A stretch of 64,000 nt of DNA, taken from positions 15,116,243 through 15,180,242 of the forward strand of contig NW_019211454.1 in the NCBI RefSeq assembly GCF_002443255.2, read 5' to 3'. This DNA is from Varroa destructor. Its lineage: Eukaryota; Arthropoda; Arachnida; Mesostigmata; Varroidae. The notes below the pieces were generated by a model that saw nothing but the letters and a program-made list of their open reading frames with translations, did no database searches and was not told where the DNA came from. A program made the position numbers and the translations under genes. Position 1 is the stretch's first letter. Each line of letters opens with the position of its first letter. This document shows positions 62,305-64,000 of the stretch, piece by piece.

Positions 62305-64000
62305 GATCCTCTCCTAAAATTCGCTATGCTCCCTGAACTTCCTGGATTCGGGCTTTAGCTTGGCTCCTAACCTACCGCTCTCGCGCATTCGCACCCGTAT
62401 CCCCTGGCTACGACGCTCTTTCGAAGTCTATCAGCAGGCATAATATTCTCAACGCACATGCATTTATTTACATTCAGATGAGGTTCGTGGCTCAGGATGA
62501 TGCGGAGTCGAGATGCGTGCAGGCCAACGGGAGCGGCATTTACGTGCATCTTGTTCAGGCAGCGATACGTCGCTCGTAGAACTTGTATTACTTTAAGATA
62601 AAATAGTGTATCCATACATTATTATACACAAGGATCTAACCGGATGCTTTAATAGTAACGTGGAAAGAATTCCTGCTCTGCTAATCAGATTACAAGTCTT
62701 GTCGTCTTTCGGTTAAGGATCTGAATAAAGAATGAATCTTTTTAAGCAACCATAATAAAACAACATCATTGAGCACACTGGCCTTAAACGGCGAGGGTTT
62801 CCAACGGAAAAGGACAACACGTAACGTAGTGGCGTAAGTTTGAATCACGTAAACGCACTTCGCTTCGCGTTAAAAGGCTTAAATGTCGAACGTAAAACAC
62901 AAAAAGCGTAAGTGGTAAAAGTGTAACCGGTGCTTTACATCTATGTCGTTTAGCTCATAGCATGTTTCTGTTTAAACATCATATTGGCGCAATCTGTCAC
63001 ACAAGCAGCAATCTCACTGCTGAACAATTCGAGTATTTATTATGGTTTATTTAGATGTACACACTAGAAGGCCCAAATGGCCAAAAGAGATTAGTTAATT
63101 GATTTCATAATCGTGTACTCCTTCATCGTACATGTAGAATAATTTCACACTATATAATGTGCTCGAAAGTTGTCCGAAATCAACTTTGTGGGCCAAGTAT
63201 CTAGGCACGTAAGTATGCCAGATGCTAGTTATTAGAATCTGCCTGGCGACGAGTGAACAACAAAAAAAGCTGCAACTTGGTGCCCGATGATACTCTGAGT
63301 CAGTGTCGGCCATAACCGTCCATAGATATGTTGATAACAGCGAACCCATCAGGGCTTATACGTCTTTTCAAAGCAAGATGCATTGTTTTACAAAGAAATC
63401 AAGCCCCGGCATTGAGCGGTTACCCAGACTCTCGTTTAGCTTTGCCAGTTAGTCATTGGAAGCAGCGTATACAGCGACGACTAGCCTCCGCAGGACCTTG
63501 TTCTACATGTCTTACACTCCTGAGCAGTAAAAAGTCATTAAGCGTTGTCCGCACGCTGACGTTCGACGCGCGCCATCTCCATCTATATACGCCGTTCAAG
63601 ACTTTTCTTTCCTGGGCGAATGTGAGAATGAGTGTCAGGATGTGTTAATGCCGCCTCTGCTTCTTCCCTTTGACAGCTCCACTAGAACTATAAGGCGGTA
63701 CTGTCGCGTTCGTGGTAGCCGCTGCCGCCGTAACCACCATCAAGAGATAATCCAAAAGAGGGGAACTGGATGTCCGGTCCGAGGCCGCCAGTGAAAAGTT
63801 CGCGACTAACTTCGCATGGCATTTTGTATGGACTAGCCAGTTAGTGACGATGGGAGGCGGATTCACCAGAGCTTATATCCAGACGGGAGAATAGGGCTTC
63901 GGATGGGGGGTGCAAAAGAGGACTGGGTCAAGCGAACACGGTCACGACGGATGGAGCGAACTGTACGATACACATAATAGGATAGAAGGCATCCTGGGAT
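62305..64000. other. Right end of window, no supported gene
   Basis: AT-rich to about 63280, then GC-richer to the end, with short frames on both strands (plus 63328-63648; minus 63866-63645). A gene starting beyond the window cannot be excluded. Confidence 0.3.

Overview
This is eukaryotic nuclear DNA. It carries single genes with ordinary GT-AG introns of about 0.18 to 0.6 kb, AATAAA poly(A) signals, a satellite array with a higher-order structure, and long AT-rich spacers. The conserved proteins (cytosolic HSP70, animal-type 5-aminolevulinate synthase with CP heme motifs, a homeodomain-interacting protein kinase) point to an animal. Moderate AT-richness and short introns suggest an arthropod, possibly a mite, but the sequence does not settle this.

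Layout. 1-3.6 kb: an intronless HSP70 gene with a TATA box and a heat-shock-element-like dimer. 3.6-9.3 kb: mostly non-coding, with one orphan exon at 4934-5023 whose peptide resembles the start of FAHD2-type fumarylacetoacetate-hydrolase-domain proteins. 9.3-11.4 kb: a two-exon ALAS gene whose second exon (11178-11345) is easy to miss because exon 1 reads through its donor to a false stop. 13.6-16.3 kb: a HIPK-like kinase gene with six visible coding exons. It is kinase-only, lacks the activation-loop tyrosine, and its first exon was not found. 16.3-28.5 kb: spacer with a tRNA-Glu-like relic, a diverged direct repeat and a few unassigned ORFs. 28.5-30.45 kb: a second, wrecked HIPK gene whose exon remnants keep the order and roughly the intron spacing of the intact gene, so it is a DNA-level duplicate and not a retrocopy. 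31.0-33.6 kb: a roughly 193-bp satellite with A/B subfamilies, ending in a 25-N gap.

Right of the gap (33.65-64 kb) I found no gene I can name. The region alternates AT-rich DNA with GC-rich islands of about 0.3-1 kb. Several islands are open in more than one frame, as expected of GC-rich non-coding DNA, promoters or UTR exons. It also holds several short hairpins, including a perfect 23-bp-arm palindrome, a cluster of four TGACGTCG octamers, and simple repeats. Because of the gap, order and distance between the two halves are not guaranteed.

HSP70 is a general chaperone, ALAS makes the first committed heme precursor in mitochondria, and HIPK kinases act in nuclear signalling. I see no sign that they form one pathway; this looks like ordinary neighbourhood. 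Intergenic and GC-content statements are visual estimates, not computed values.
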